A stretch of 64,000 nt of DNA from Prolixibacter sp. NT017 (lineage in GTDB: Bacteria; Bacteroidota; Bacteroidia; Bacteroidales; Prolixibacteraceae). The notes below the pieces were generated by a model. It ran no database searches. It had not been told where the DNA came from and saw nothing but the letters and a program-made list of their open reading frames with translations. Shown piece by piece: positions 43,726 to 52,174 of this stretch (positions are counted from its first letter, which is position 1; every line of letters begins with the position of its first letter). Position numbers and translations under genes: made by a program. The DNA lies in contig NZ_BLAV01000001.1 in assembly GCF_009617875.1 (NCBI RefSeq), positions 3,596,001 to 3,660,000 on the forward strand. Reading direction: 5' to 3'.

Positions 43726-44751
43726 ATGAAGGAGAATGTTCTTAACATGCCTGATCCCAATGTGTACAGCGACTGTCGCATTAAAAAAATAGCCGTTTTA
43801 ACATCGGGAGGTGATGCGCCCGGCATGAATGCAGCCATTCGGGCCGTTACCAGAACGGCTATTTACTTTGGCCGGGAAGTGGTCGGAATTTACTACGGCT
43901 ACAAAGGAATGATCAACAAAAACTTCCAGACCATGAAATCCGGTGATGTCAGTAATATCATCCAGTCGGGCGGAACGATTTTAAAATCTGCCCGGAGCAA
44001 GGAGTTCATGACGAAAGAAGGCCGTGAGAAAGCATATCAAAACCTGAAGGAAGAAAACATTGATGCTTTGGTGGTCATTGGCGGTGACGGAACTTTTACC
44101 GGTGCACGTATTTTTGCCCAGGAATTTAATTTCCCCATCGTCGGTGTTCCGGGAACCATCGATAACGATTTGTTTGGAACCGACTTTACCGTTGGTTACG
44201 ATACCGCTCTCAATACCATTGTCCAGGCTGTTGACAAGATTCGTGATACCGCAACGGCTCACGAGCGTCTGTTCTTCATCGAAGTAATGGGCCGCGATGC
44301 CGGTTTCCTGGCGTTGAACGGTGGAATTGCAGCCGGCTCCGAAGCGGTTCTGATTCCTGAGTTCGATACGGATATAGGAACACTCGAAACTTACATCGAA
44401 ACGGGATACCGAAAAAATAAAAAGTCATCTATCGTTTTGGTGGCTGAAGGCGATAAAGCCGGCGGCGCTTTTAACATTGCTTCCAAAATTGAAAAAGAAT
44501 ACCCACAATACGACGTTCGGGTAACCGTATTGGGACACGTACAACGTGGTGGTTCGCCAACTGCATCCGACCGGATTTTGGCAGGTCGTTTAGGGGTTGC
44601 TGCGGTAGAGGCATTGCTGGATGACCAAAAGAGTGTGATGGTAGGAATCGAGTTCGATGAAATTGTGCACGTACCGTTCAACAAAGCCATCAAAAATGAG
44701 AAAGCGGTCAATCAACACTTGTTAAGAGTACTGCGCATGCTGTCAATATAA
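43726..44751 (+). CDS. pfkA: ATP-dependent 6-phosphofructokinase
   Basis: 341 residues from the ATG at 43726 (ATG 43747 also possible). It phosphorylates fructose 6-phosphate, committing sugar to glycolysis. The ATP loop [16 protein letters not shown], the GGDGTFTGA nucleotide site (a Gly after GGD is typical of the ATP, not the PPi, enzyme), the catalytic [12 protein letters not shown] with its Asp, and MGRDAGFLA are all present. A terminator follows at 44783. Confidence 0.95.
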   Translation: MKENVLNMPDPNVYSDCRIKKIAVLTSGGDAPGMNAAIRAVTRTAIYFGREVVGIYYGYKGMINKNFQTMKSGDVSNIIQSGGTILKSARSKEFMTKEGREKAYQNLKEENIDALVVIGGDGTFTGARIFAQEFNFPIVGVPGTIDNDLFGTDFTVGYDTALNTIVQAVDKIRDTATAHERLFFIEVMGRDAGFLALNGGIAAGSEAVLIPEFDTDIGTLETYIETGYRKNKKSSIVLVAEGDKAGGAFNIASKIEKEYPQYDVRVTVLGHVQRGGSPTASDRILAGRLGVAAVEALLDDQKSVMVGIEFDEIVHVPFNKAIKNEKAVNQHLLRVLRMLSI

Positions 44752-44782
44752 TTCTGTCAGAAACCGAAAATATTTGCACGTT

Positions 44783-44808
44783 AGCCGGAGTTTTCTCCGG
44801 CTTTTTTG
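44783..44808 (+). terminator. Terminator after pfkA
   Basis: AGCCGGAG (44783-44790) pairs with CTCCGGCT (44795-44802), then TTTTT to 44807. It lies 32 bases past the pfkA stop and just upstream of the priA promoter. Confidence 0.8.
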
Positions 44809-44826
44809 TTCTTTAGGGAAATCAAT

Positions 44827-44834
44827 TAGTTTTG
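44827..44834 (+). promoter_or_regulatory. -7 box TAGTTTTG for priA
   Basis: Exact TAnnTTTG match 22 bases before the priA ATG; it overlaps an upstream TTG start, which is therefore rejected. Confidence 0.55.
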
Positions 44835-44855
44835 CTTGAAACTGTTTTTACATCA

Positions 44856-47348
44856 ATGATACACCACCCACAGCGCTTTGTCGATGTTATTCTGCCACTT
44901 CCGTTGCCGGGAAAATTTACCTATTCGGTGCCGGAAGAGATGAATGGAGAATTGCAGCCGGGCGTGCGGGTCATTGTGCAGTTTGGAAAGAAAAAGTTCT
45001 ATTCAGCATTGGTTCACCGAATCCACAACGATGAGCCCACCGGGTACGAAATCAAGTCCGTAGAAACGATACTGGATAAGCAACCCGTCGTTCATCCCGA
45101 GTTGTTTGAATTTTGGGAGTGGATTGCCTCGTACTACCACTGCTCACTGGGCGAAGTGATGAAAGCAGCTCTCCCATCCGGACTAAAACTGGAAAGCGAA
45201 ACCCGGGTGATTTTCAACCCGGAATACGAGACTGACAAAGATGAACTGTCTTCCCGGGAAAACCTTCTGTTGACTTTTCTCCGTAACCGAAAAATATCGT
45301 CAGTTTCCGATTTGAACCGTGCCGACCAGAAAGGCAACGCCTATTCAGTCATCAAATCGCTGTTGAACCGGGGTGCCATTTCGGTAGAAGAATCGCTTCG
45401 CCCCGGTTACAAACCAAGGACAGAGACATACGTCCGCCTGGCCGAAGAATATTCCGGCGAAAGCCAGTTGACAGAGTTGGTAGATGACTTGTCGCGTGCA
45501 CCAAAACAACAGGAACTATTGATGCGGTTTCTGGAATACACGCGTTTTGGTAGTGCGGAAGCATTGGAAGAATACAACAAGAAACTTCTGCTGAAAAAGG
45601 TCGGAACCACGACTGCCACACTCAATACACTCATCCAAAAAGGAATTTTTAAACCGGTTGAAAGACGCGTCGATCGCATCAGTCAGTATGCGGGGAATAT
45701 CCGTGATGGATTTGAGCTGAGCTTGGCACAGGAAAAGGCTTACGCCGAAATCGAGCAACACCTCGAAGATAAACAGGTCACCCTGCTCCACGGCGTCACT
45801 TCCAGCGGCAAGACAGAGGTTTATATCCGTCTCATTGAAAAATATATTCAGGAAAAGAATCAGGTTTTGTACCTGTTGCCCGAAATCGCCCTGACGACTC
45901 AAATTGTGCAACGATTGAAGCAGGTGTTTGGCGACAAAGCCGGAATTTACCATAGTCGCTTCAACGATGCCGAGCGAGTAGAAATTTGGAACAAAGTGCT
46001 AAACTTCGATCCGGAATCGGACGAAAACCAGTACCAGGTTATCATCGGGGCACGTTCGTCGGTTTTTCTTCCTTTTCGGTTTCCTGGATTGATCATCGTA
46101 GACGAAGAGCACGAGAATTCATACAAACAGTTCGACCCGGCACCGCGCTACCATGCCAGAGACGCAGCCATCGTGTTGAGCCATCTGACAGGCGCAAAAG
46201 TTCTGTTGGGAACTGCTACACCAGCCATCGAGTCGTATTACAATGCCCTAACGGGAAAATACGGCCTGGTAGAGCTTTCCGAGCGTTTTCAGCAAATTGA
46301 ATTGCCGAAAATCCTCACTGCCGATCTGCGGGATGCATATAAACGCAAACAGATGCGCGGACATTTCACGCCTCTGCTCTTCGAGGAAATTGAAAAAGCA
46401 CTGGAAGCAAAAGAACAGGTAATTTTATTTCAGAACCGTCGTGGTTTTGCTCCATTTATCGAATGCAAAACCTGCGGCTGGGTGCCCAAATGCAAGCATT
46501 GCGATGTAAGCCTGACCTACCACAAACACAACAACTCACTGGTTTGTCATTATTGCGGCTACACACTGCATCATCCGTCTAATTGCCAGGCATGCGGAAG
46601 TGCTGAAATTACCACCAAGGGATTTGGTACCGAGAAGATTGAAGACGAAGTTTCGCTTATTTTCCCGAATGCCCGGATAGCCCGAATGGACCTGGACACC
46701 ACCCGGGCACGAAAGTCGTTTGAGAAGATCATTCATGACTATGATTCCGGAAAAATCGATATACTGATTGGCACGCAAATGGTGACCAAAGGCCTCGATT
46801 TCCAAAACGTGAGTGTCGTTGGTATTCTCAATGCAGACAATCTGCTCAATTATCCCGATTTCAGAGCATACGAACGCAGCTACCAACTCATGGCACAGGT
46901 GAGCGGCCGGGCTGGCAGGAAACACCGGCAGGGAAAAGTTATTATCCAGACATCGGAGCCCGACCACCACATCATTCAGCAAGTGATCGAAAACGACTAT
47001 ACCGGCATGTACAAAGGACAGCTGGCCGAACGAAAGCACTTCAAGTATCCACCTTATTACCGCCTGATTGGTCTCGTTTTAAAGCATCGCGACAAGCGTG
47101 AACTGGAGCGCATTGCCAATCAACTGGGCGGCATGCTGCGACGTTCATTCCGTAACCGTGTGCTGGGCCCCGAAGATCCGGTCATTAACCGGATACAAAC
47201 CTGGTACATCAAACAATTCTGGCTGAAGATAGAGCGCGATATTTCCATCGTCAGCGCCAAGAAAAAACTACAGGAAATCCTGGATGAAGCCAAAATTCAA
47301 CCGGGCAACTCGGGTGTTCAGATCAACATCGATGTGGATCCGATGTAA
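44856..47348 (+). CDS. priA: Primosomal protein N' (replication restart helicase PriA)
   Basis: 830 residues from the ATG at 44856. An N-terminal 3'-DNA-binding domain (FVDVILPLPLPGKFTYSVPEE) leads to the helicase core with Walker A LLHGVTSSGKTEVY and DEEH box VDEEHENSYKQFDP; the zinc-binding insert has CKTCGWVPKCKHC and CHYCGYTLHHPSNCQAC, eight cysteines in all; the second helicase lobe ends with GRAGRKHRQG. PriA reloads the replisome at stalled forks. Monocistronic behind its own promoter. Confidence 0.95.
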   Translation: MIHHPQRFVDVILPLPLPGKFTYSVPEEMNGELQPGVRVIVQFGKKKFYSALVHRIHNDEPTGYEIKSVETILDKQPVVHPELFEFWEWIASYYHCSLGEVMKAALPSGLKLESETRVIFNPEYETDKDELSSRENLLLTFLRNRKISSVSDLNRADQKGNAYSVIKSLLNRGAISVEESLRPGYKPRTETYVRLAEEYSGESQLTELVDDLSRAPKQQELLMRFLEYTRFGSAEALEEYNKKLLLKKVGTTTATLNTLIQKGIFKPVERRVDRISQYAGNIRDGFELSLAQEKAYAEIEQHLEDKQVTLLHGVTSSGKTEVYIRLIEKYIQEKNQVLYLLPEIALTTQIVQRLKQVFGDKAGIYHSRFNDAERVEIWNKVLNFDPESDENQYQVIIGARSSVFLPFRFPGLIIVDEEHENSYKQFDPAPRYHARDAAIVLSHLTGAKVLLGTATPAIESYYNALTGKYGLVELSERFQQIELPKILTADLRDAYKRKQMRGHFTPLLFEEIEKALEAKEQVILFQNRRGFAPFIECKTCGWVPKCKHCDVSLTYHKHNNSLVCHYCGYTLHHPSNCQACGSAEITTKGFGTEKIEDEVSLIFPNARIARMDLDTTRARKSFEKIIHDYDSGKIDILIGTQMVTKGLDFQNVSVVGILNADNLLNYPDFRAYERSYQLMAQVSGRAGRKHRQGKVIIQTSEPDHHIIQQVIENDYTGMYKGQLAERKHFKYPPYYRLIGLVLKHRDKRELERIANQLGGMLRRSFRNRVLGPEDPVINRIQTWYIKQFWLKIERDISIVSAKKKLQEILDEAKIQPGNSGVQINIDVDPM

Positions 47349-47616
47349 GCGTTCTATTCATAATTATGATAATTATTTACAGTCTGAGCAACTAATGTTC
47401 CACGCAAAAAATGTTATCAACGTTCCACGCCTAAATTAAAATCGTGTACTTACTGAATGTCTGTTTATTACTGCTATTTTGCTTAGGATATAAGCAAAAA
47501 ATTGTTGATAAACGGAGCGTTATTAACAATCTATGCCCCCCGATTCCGTTCTACATTTATCTGTTTACATGTAAATTTTTAATTTTGACAAACATTCTTA
47601 ATCCAAAACAAACGTA
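47349..47616. promoter_or_regulatory. Structured intergenic region upstream of parA (candidate parS/ori-like site)
   Basis: 268 bases with three kinds of repeat: two direct copies of GTTCCACGC (47397-47405 and 47422-47430), each equal to a half of the parS-like palindrome; TTATCAAC (47414-47421), with a reversed copy (GTTGATAA, 47504-47511); and two inverted repeats, TTTTGCTTA/TAAGCAAAA (47477-47499) and ATTGTTGATAA/TTATTAACAAT (47501-47530, one wobble). TTATCAACA-like elements can act as DnaA boxes. Position beside parAB suggests a ParB-binding or origin-linked site, but no full palindromic parS is present. Confidence 0.45.
47580..47587 (+). promoter_or_regulatory. -7 box TAATTTTG for parA
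   Basis: Exact TAnnTTTG match 29 bases before the parA ATG. Confidence 0.5.
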
Positions 47617-48417
47617 ATGGGAAAGATTATTGCATTAGCGAACCAAAAGGGTGGCGTGGGTAAAACAACCACGGCTATCAACCTTGCGGCAAGCCTTGCT
47701 GTACTGGAGCAGAAGGTACTTATTATCGATGCCGACCCCCAGGCCAACGCTACGTCGGGCGTAGGATTCGACGTTCGCAACGTTACCACAAGTATTTACG
47801 AATGTATCGTGGATGACGTCGATCCGCACAAGACGATTCTGAAAACCGAAACAGAAAATCTTGAACTTCTTCCATCACACATCGATTTAGTTGGAGCAGA
47901 AATCGAAATGCTCAACCGCCCAAATCGGGAGATGGTGATGAAAAATGTTTTGGAGAAAGTCCGCGATGATTATGATTTTATTTTGATTGACTGTTCTCCC
48001 TCTCTTGGACTTATTACTGTCAACGCTTTAACAGCTGCGGATTCTGTAATTATCCCTGTTCAGTGTGAATATTTCGCACTCGAAGGCTTGGGGAAACTGC
48101 TCAACACCATTAAGATCATTCAAAACCGGCTGAACCAGAAACTCGAAATTGAAGGTTTCCTTCTGACGATGTACGATGCCCGTCTCAACCTGTCGAACCA
48201 GGTTTACGAAGAGGTAAAAAGGCATTTCCAGGATATGGTTTTTGAAACCATTATTGCCCGGAACATCAAGTTGTCGGAAGCTCCGAGCTACGGTGTACCG
48301 GCTATTTCATATGACGCCAGCTCAAAAGGTGCTGTCAGCTACCTGAACCTGGCCCGTGAATTATTGCAAAACAACGAAATGACAAAACTCAACAGCAAAC
48401 AAGCTGTAGAACAATAA
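47617..48417 (+). CDS. parA: Chromosome partitioning ATPase ParA (Soj)
   Basis: 266 residues. The deviant Walker A motif KGGVGKTTTAINLAA is at residues 10-24; IIDADPQANATSG and the later DCSPSLGL follow as switch motifs. ParA binds the nucleoid as an ATP dimer and, with ParB, segregates the origin region. The length matches the chromosomal Soj subgroup, without an N-terminal helix-turn-helix. It is followed after 33 bases by parB. Confidence 0.95.
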   Translation: MGKIIALANQKGGVGKTTTAINLAASLAVLEQKVLIIDADPQANATSGVGFDVRNVTTSIYECIVDDVDPHKTILKTETENLELLPSHIDLVGAEIEMLNRPNREMVMKNVLEKVRDDYDFILIDCSPSLGLITVNALTAADSVIIPVQCEYFALEGLGKLLNTIKIIQNRLNQKLEIEGFLLTMYDARLNLSNQVYEEVKRHFQDMVFETIIARNIKLSEAPSYGVPAISYDASSKGAVSYLNLARELLQNNEMTKLNSKQAVEQ

Positions 48418-48450
48418 CTCGAACACTAATCATTTTTTAATTTCTGAATT

Positions 48451-49326
48451 ATGGCCAAACGAAATGCTCTGGGAAGAGGACTGGGCGCGTTGATTGATGA
48501 TGCCGATCAGGTAAGAGAAGCTACCTCGGTTTCCAATGAAGTTGAATTGTCGAAAATTCAGGCGAATCCATTTCAGCCCAGGACCACTTTTGACGAAGAA
48601 GCACTGGAAGAACTGGCAACTTCTATCCGCGAAATTGGTATCATCCAGCCGTTAACACTTCGGAAATTAAATGATGAGCAGTATCAAATCATTGCCGGAG
48701 AAAGACGTTTTAGGGCGGCAAAAATTGCCGGTCTGGACAAAGTTCCCGCATTTGTCAGGGAAGCTGGTGATGAAGAGATGCTGGAGTTGGCTCTTGTCGA
48801 GAACATTCAGCGTGAAGACCTGGATGCGATCGAGGTAGCCCTCAGTTATCAACGACTGATTGAAGAGTGCGATCTCACCCAGGAAAGCCTGAGTGAGCGT
48901 GTTGGGAAAAAGCGTTCAACGGTGTCGAACTATCTGCGCTTGCTTCGTCTGCCTGCCGTTATTCAAAAAGGCATTCGCGAGCAGGAAATCAGTATGGGAC
49001 ACGCCCGGGCATTGGTCAACATTGCCGAGCCGGAGACACAGGTGATGATCTTCAAGCAGATTGTCAAGTATGATTTTTCAGTCCGGAAAGTGGAAGAGAT
49101 CGTACGGAAAATCAACTCCGATGATGGTGAAGGCAGTGCCAAACCCAAGAAGACGCAAAGTTTCCCCGAAGAGTACGGAGAATTGAAAACTCACTTGTCG
49201 AAATACTTCAATACCAGTGTCGATTTCAAAATAAATGACAAAGGAAAAGGGAAAATTGTGATTCCTTTTACCGATCCAAAGGAATTAGAACGGATCATTG
49301 GCATTTTTGACAGACTGAATTCCTAA
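48451..49326 (+). CDS. parB: Chromosome partitioning protein ParB (Spo0J)
   Basis: 291 residues. The N-terminal CTPase/ParB domain includes IQANPFQPRTTFDEEAL and GERRFRAAK (the CTP-binding GERRxRA motif), the central helix-turn-helix spans about 140-185 (SLSERVGKKRSTVSNYLRLL), and a C-terminal dimerisation domain follows. ParB loads at parS and spreads as a clamp. The start MAKRNALGRGLGALI holds the LGRGLGAL motif that interacts with ParA. The parS-like half-sites lie upstream of parA, 0.9 kb away. Confidence 0.95.
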   Translation: MAKRNALGRGLGALIDDADQVREATSVSNEVELSKIQANPFQPRTTFDEEALEELATSIREIGIIQPLTLRKLNDEQYQIIAGERRFRAAKIAGLDKVPAFVREAGDEEMLELALVENIQREDLDAIEVALSYQRLIEECDLTQESLSERVGKKRSTVSNYLRLLRLPAVIQKGIREQEISMGHARALVNIAEPETQVMIFKQIVKYDFSVRKVEEIVRKINSDDGEGSAKPKKTQSFPEEYGELKTHLSKYFNTSVDFKINDKGKGKIVIPFTDPKELERIIGIFDRLNS

Positions 49327-49355
49327 ATTTGTGTCGAAAATAAAGAATCGACATT

Positions 49356-49991
49356 TTGAAAAAATTTTTAACGGGGCTACTCATCATCATAGGCCTGCTA
49401 GGGAATAGCATAGCGAGCCAGGCACAGGTGCGGAAAGCGGTGAAGGACAGTGTGAAGATTTCTGAAAGTCTCTATCACAAAAAGCATTCGCCGAAAAAAG
49501 CGTCAATATATTCGGCCCTGTTTCCAGGTCTTGGGCAGATATACAATAAAAAATACTGGAAGCTTCCAATCATCTATGGAGGCTTTGCAGGTTTGATATA
49601 CGGATTTAGTTGGAACAATAATTTGTATAACGACTATTTTGAAGCGTACCGGACCATATCGCAGTACAGTAGCCCAAGCCAATTAACGGCACAGGACAAG
49701 GCATACCTCGACAAGTTTATCAATAATCCCTCGATTGATCTTACCAACTCCACTCATTTCAATTATGTGACCAAGCAATTGCAAAGTGGTAAAGATTTCT
49801 ATCGGAGAAACAGGGATTTAACAATTATTGGTATGTTTGCATTGCATGTGCTAAATATCATTGATGCAAGCGTTGACGCAAACTTTTTCGATTATGACAT
49901 CAGTGATGATTTGAGTATGCGGATCGCACCTGCTCCAATGAATTATTACGGCAGGCAAACAGTTGGCGTTAAGGTCAACATCAAATTTTAG
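49356..49991 (+). CDS. DUF5683 membrane-associated protein
   Basis: 211 residues with a TTG start at 49356. An N-terminal signal-like helix (KKFLTGLLIIIGLLGNSIASQAQ) is followed by SPKKASIYSALFPGLGQIYNKKYWKLPIIYGGFAGLIYGFSW, the pattern of the DUF5683 family, which is usual in Bacteroidota just after parB. The FPGLGQIYNKKYWK motif is the most conserved. Function unknown. Confidence 0.85.
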   Translation: MKKFLTGLLIIIGLLGNSIASQAQVRKAVKDSVKISESLYHKKHSPKKASIYSALFPGLGQIYNKKYWKLPIIYGGFAGLIYGFSWNNNLYNDYFEAYRTISQYSSPSQLTAQDKAYLDKFINNPSIDLTNSTHFNYVTKQLQSGKDFYRRNRDLTIIGMFALHVLNIIDASVDANFFDYDISDDLSMRIAPAPMNYYGRQTVGVKVNIKF

Positions 49992-49999
49992 AGAACGAT

Positions 50000-51634
50000 A
50001 TGATGGGAAAGTGGAAGAAAATTACATTGCTCGTGGCTTTTGCGGGATTAATCCCGGCGACACTGGTTGCCAAGGATGATTCCAAGACCAGCCGGGATTA
50101 CGATTTAAAGAAGGCAAGGTTTATTGCCGTTACCAAACTCGACACCGTCGACAATGGTTACGACAAGACCTATACCCTCCCGAATGAAGATTTAAGCGAA
50201 CTTGAAGCACAGAAACTCGATTCGATGGTCAACACCTGGTATGTCCAGAATGCCTTCGAATTTGATAGTCTCAGTTATAATACTCTACCCGACTCATTGA
50301 AGAAAGCACTTCCGGATTCTGTTTACATCAACAGACTTCAGGATATTAATTCGTACATCGATCTGTCTTTCAACAATACCGTCAAGAATTTTATCACGCT
50401 CTATACCATCAAACGTCGCGACCAGGTAAAAGTGATGCTGGGGCTCGCCAATTATTACTTCCCGATATTCGAACAGATTCTCGATAAATATAATCTGCCG
50501 CTGGAACTGAAATACATGGCCATCATTGAATCGGCATTGAACCCGAGAGCTTTCTCCCGGGCTGGAGCTTGCGGTCTGTGGCAGTTTATGTATGGAACGG
50601 GTAAAATGTTAGGACTGGAAATCAATTCATTTGTTGACGAACGTCGCGACCCGGTGAAATCAACCGAAGCTGCGGCCAAATATCTCCAAGATCTGTACAA
50701 CATTTATGGTGACTGGCACCTGGTGATTGCGGCATACAACTGTGGCCCGGGCAACGTAAATAAAGCGATTCGCCGTTCGGGAGGCACCAAAAATTACTGG
50801 AAAATCTACTATCATCTTCCGCGCGAAACCCGTGGTTATGTGCCGGCATTCATTGCTGCTGCGTATGTTATGAACTATGCAAAAGAGCACCATCTGGCCC
50901 CCACTCAACCTTCGTTTGATATTGTAACTGATACCATCCAAGTTCACAATTATCTCAACTTCCAACAGGTTTCAGCGGTGCTGAATATTCCGGTGGAAGA
51001 GCTTCGTGATTTAAACCCGCAATATCGCAGAGACATTATTCCAGCGACAGCGAAGAAGGCATACACGCTGAAGATTCCGGCCAATAAAACCTCGGATTTC
51101 ATCGATAAGGAATCGTTTGTATTCGCTTACAACCGCGATAAGTTCTTCCCCAACAACAAAATTGTTGTTCCCAGTCGCCATTATTCCTACTTCACTCCGG
51201 GTGATGTGGCAGGCAAAGACAAAGTTTACTATACTGTGAAACGGGGAGACAACGTGGGCTTTATTGCAGAATGGTTTCATGTGAGAGCTTCCCAGGTAAG
51301 GTACTGGAATAATATTCACCGAAACCTGATTCGCGTTGGACAGAAACTGGTCATTTATGTTCCCAAAGGAAAAGGAGCACATTACAAGCAGTACAACTCA
51401 ATGACCTTCGCACAAAAGCAATCGGGTAAAGTACCTGCCAACAGAGCAGTTCAGTCAACAGTAGATACTGATGGCCCGTATACTATTTACACAGTGCGCA
51501 GGGGAGACAATCTCTGGACGATTGCACGGAAATATCCGGGAGTTTCCAATTTTGATATCATGAAGATGAATGGAATCAAAGATGCGAAAAGCCTGAAACC
51601 AGGCCAACGGATTAAAATTCCAACGAATGCATAA
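50000..51634 (+). CDS. Lytic murein transglycosylase with LysM repeats (MltD-like)
   Basis: 544 residues, with ATG at 50000 and 50003 in tandem. A signal peptide is followed by a Slt-type catalytic domain with the catalytic Glu in AIIESALNPRAFSRAGACGLWQFM (near residue 175), and YNCGPGNVNKA (near 250). After the catalytic domain come a weak LysM-like segment and two clear LysM repeats, beginning YYTVKRGDN and YTVRRGDN, which bind peptidoglycan. It cleaves glycan strands non-hydrolytically. It follows the par and DUF5683 genes by 8 bases, so they form one operon. Confidence 0.9.
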   Translation: MMGKWKKITLLVAFAGLIPATLVAKDDSKTSRDYDLKKARFIAVTKLDTVDNGYDKTYTLPNEDLSELEAQKLDSMVNTWYVQNAFEFDSLSYNTLPDSLKKALPDSVYINRLQDINSYIDLSFNNTVKNFITLYTIKRRDQVKVMLGLANYYFPIFEQILDKYNLPLELKYMAIIESALNPRAFSRAGACGLWQFMYGTGKMLGLEINSFVDERRDPVKSTEAAAKYLQDLYNIYGDWHLVIAAYNCGPGNVNKAIRRSGGTKNYWKIYYHLPRETRGYVPAFIAAAYVMNYAKEHHLAPTQPSFDIVTDTIQVHNYLNFQQVSAVLNIPVEELRDLNPQYRRDIIPATAKKAYTLKIPANKTSDFIDKESFVFAYNRDKFFPNNKIVVPSRHYSYFTPGDVAGKDKVYYTVKRGDNVGFIAEWFHVRASQVRYWNNIHRNLIRVGQKLVIYVPKGKGAHYKQYNSMTFAQKQSGKVPANRAVQSTVDTDGPYTIYTVRRGDNLWTIARKYPGVSNFDIMKMNGIKDAKSLKPGQRIKIPTNA

Positions 51635-51654
51635 AGTAAAATGAAATAAAGAAC

Positions 51655-51687
51655 AAGGGCTGGCGAACACCAGCCCTTTTCTTTTTT
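51655..51687 (+). terminator. Terminator of the parAB-DUF5683-mltD operon
   Basis: AAGGGCTGG (51655-51663) pairs with CCAGCCCTT (51670-51678), then TTTTCTTTTTT. It lies 21 bases past the stop codon. Confidence 0.85.
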
Positions 51688-51689
51688 CT

Positions 51690-52031
51690 AATTCATTTTG
51701 CACCGGAGTAATTTTGGAGCACTCGAACTCCGGCGAGGTAAAAAGGCAATTAGAATAAAAAGGAGTATGTGCAATAATAACTTTTTATGTCCATACATAC
51801 AAATTTTCGACTTAATTTTCAGAGTCATAACTCCTTTTCTTCCCATCACCATTCCCATTAAGAACTGTCAGCATCCTGCATTCTTTATTTCCTTTTCAAC
51901 TCCACTTTCATTCCTCTATTTACAATTTTTTACTTACTCTATTTTCCTGATTTCATGGTGACTCCTGCTTCGGAAAAATGACAGTAAGTCCGTTTCCCGC
52001 CCATATTCATACGGGTTCTAAATATTTCTAT
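51690..52031. other. Intergenic region before the TPP riboswitch
   Basis: About 340 bases, AT-rich, without a credible gene. An 87-codon open frame at 51698-51961 has a skewed composition (many Ile, Phe, Ser) and no recognisable feature, and I do not call it. The riboswitch promoter is at the right end. Confidence 0.45.
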
Positions 52032-52039
52032 ACCTTTGT
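52032..52039 (+). promoter_or_regulatory. -7 box TACCTTTG for the riboswitch-receptor transcript
   Basis: Exact TAnnTTTG match, 15 bases before the first paired element of the riboswitch. Confidence 0.55.
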
Positions 52040-52052
52040 ACCGCTTTCAAAC

Positions 52053-52127
52053 AATGGGGTGCCTTAAATAACAGGCTGAGAACATACCCTTTGAACCTGT
52101 CCGGGTAATTCCGGGTAGGGAACATGT
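52053..52127 (+). ncRNA. TPP riboswitch (THI element)
   Basis: The conserved segments appear in order: GGGGTGCC (52057-52064), GGCTGAGA (52075-52082), ACCCTTTGAACCTG (52087-52100) and GGGTAATTCCGGGTAGGGAA (52104-52123). They match the thiamine pyrophosphate aptamer. Between the aptamer and the receptor ATG there is a further stem GGTTTTTA/TAAAAACC (52145-52166) ending 8 bases before the start codon, with no T tract, so control of translation initiation is more likely than termination. TPP binding should switch the receptor gene off. Confidence 0.95.
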
Positions 52128-52174
52128 GTTACTCTACTCCCATTGGTTTTTATTCATCTAAAAACCGATTTAAA

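Noticed and set aside
47397..47430. Full parS site
   Set aside because: Only half-sites in direct orientation are present; no complete palindrome, so I report it as a candidate region only.
51698..51961. 87-codon ORF before the TPP riboswitch
   Set aside because: Skewed composition and no recognisable feature; it lies in the region just after the mltD-operon terminator.
52124..52174. N-terminal extension of the TonB receptor
   Set aside because: It begins inside the 3' end of the TPP aptamer; the signal peptide starts at 52175.
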